This document shows, piece by piece, positions 5,157-5,229 of a stretch of DNA of 5,229 nucleotides. Each line of letters opens with the position of its first letter. Position 1 is the first letter of the stretch. A program made the translations under genes and the position numbers. Under the pieces are notes generated by a model, which worked only from the letters and a program-made list of their open reading frames with translations, was not told where the DNA came from and did no database searches. This stretch comes from JAGVMG01 sp964461105 (GTDB taxonomy: Bacteria; Chlamydiota; Chlamydiia; Chlamydiales; Rhabdochlamydiaceae), in the NCBI GenBank assembly GCA_964461105.1, contig CAYWSY010000111.1:1-5229 (forward strand). The letters are read 5' to 3'.

Positions 5157-5229
5157 CGAGTGCGGAGGGATTTGAACCCCCGACCGGCGACTTTGGAGAT
5201 CGCTGCTCTACCAACTGAGCTACACACCC
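5157..5229 (-). tRNA. tRNA-Trp (anticodon CCA)
   Basis: The minus strand folds into a complete 73-nt cloverleaf. The acceptor stem is GGGTGTG with CGCACTC (two G-U pairs). The D arm is GCTC/GAGC. The anticodon stem GCGAT/GTCGC encloses the loop CTCCAAA, giving anticodon CCA. The variable loop is CGGTC, and the T arm is GGGGG/CCCTC around TTCAAAT. The discriminator base is G, as expected for bacterial tRNA-Trp. The 3' CCA is not encoded, since TTTT follows directly, so it must be added by tRNA nucleotidyltransferase. The 5' base coincides with the window edge. The gene lies 23 nt before secE, with no terminator between them, so it is probably cotranscribed and cut out of the secE-nusG message. 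Confidence 0.96.

Noticed and set aside
4946..5218. 90-codon plus-strand open frame across secE and the tRNA
   Set aside because: It would be antisense to a tRNA and to secE; its C-terminal part (SAEGFEPPTGDFGDRC) is the typical false peptide read from the complement of a tRNA gene.
1..5229. Search for an accessory or novel system (transposons, CRISPR, toxin-antitoxin, prophage, defence genes)
   Set aside because: All coding space is explained by a conserved housekeeping cluster in standard order with short spacers. No inserted genes, terminal repeats or spaced repeat arrays were seen.

Overview
The window reads as a piece of a chlamydial chromosome, probably from the wider order Chlamydiales rather than the genus Chlamydia itself. 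The basis is the protein sequences: NusG and the N-terminal half of RpoB closely resemble what I remember of chlamydial versions. Examples are the NusG ending with VSIFGRETRVDDLEFWQ, and the RpoB stretches DLPNLIEIQIKSY, PEECIRRGITY and VTHMDV-like ITHMDV followed by KQLVS. They differ from C. trachomatis at many positions. The gene order tRNA-Trp, secE, nusG, rplK, rplA, rplJ, rplL, rpoB is the classic bacterial one, and a tRNA-Trp directly before secE also occurs in chlamydiae. The genus cannot be fixed by eye.

Everything supported here lies on the minus strand, so transcription runs from high to low coordinates. The order is a complete tRNA-Trp(CCA) gene (5229-5157), secE (5133-4858), nusG (4840-4292), rplK (4211-3783), rplA (3732-3022), rplJ (3018-2500), rplL (2463-2071) and the first 634 codons of rpoB (1903 to the window edge). 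Gaps are short: 23, 17, 80, 50, 3, 36 and 167 nt. The two longest, before rplK and before rpoB, hold recognisable structure. No stretch over 300 nt lacks a gene. The plus strand carries only shadow reading frames.

Functionally this is a core gene-expression cluster. It encodes a translocon subunit (SecE), a transcription elongation/termination factor (NusG), the L1 stalk protein and the L11/L10/L12 stalk proteins of the 50S subunit, and the RNA polymerase beta subunit. The clearest regulatory element is an 11-bp perfect hairpin with a U-rich tail between rplL and rpoB. It overlaps the -35 box of a good sigma-70-type promoter candidate (TTGAAA, 17 nt, TATTTT). Together they suggest that stalk-protein and polymerase expression are uncoupled at this point. 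Weaker hairpins sit in the rplK and rplA leaders.

I found no mobile element, CRISPR array, prophage, defence system or other novel system. This is a conserved housekeeping region, and the findings concern regulation and start-site details.
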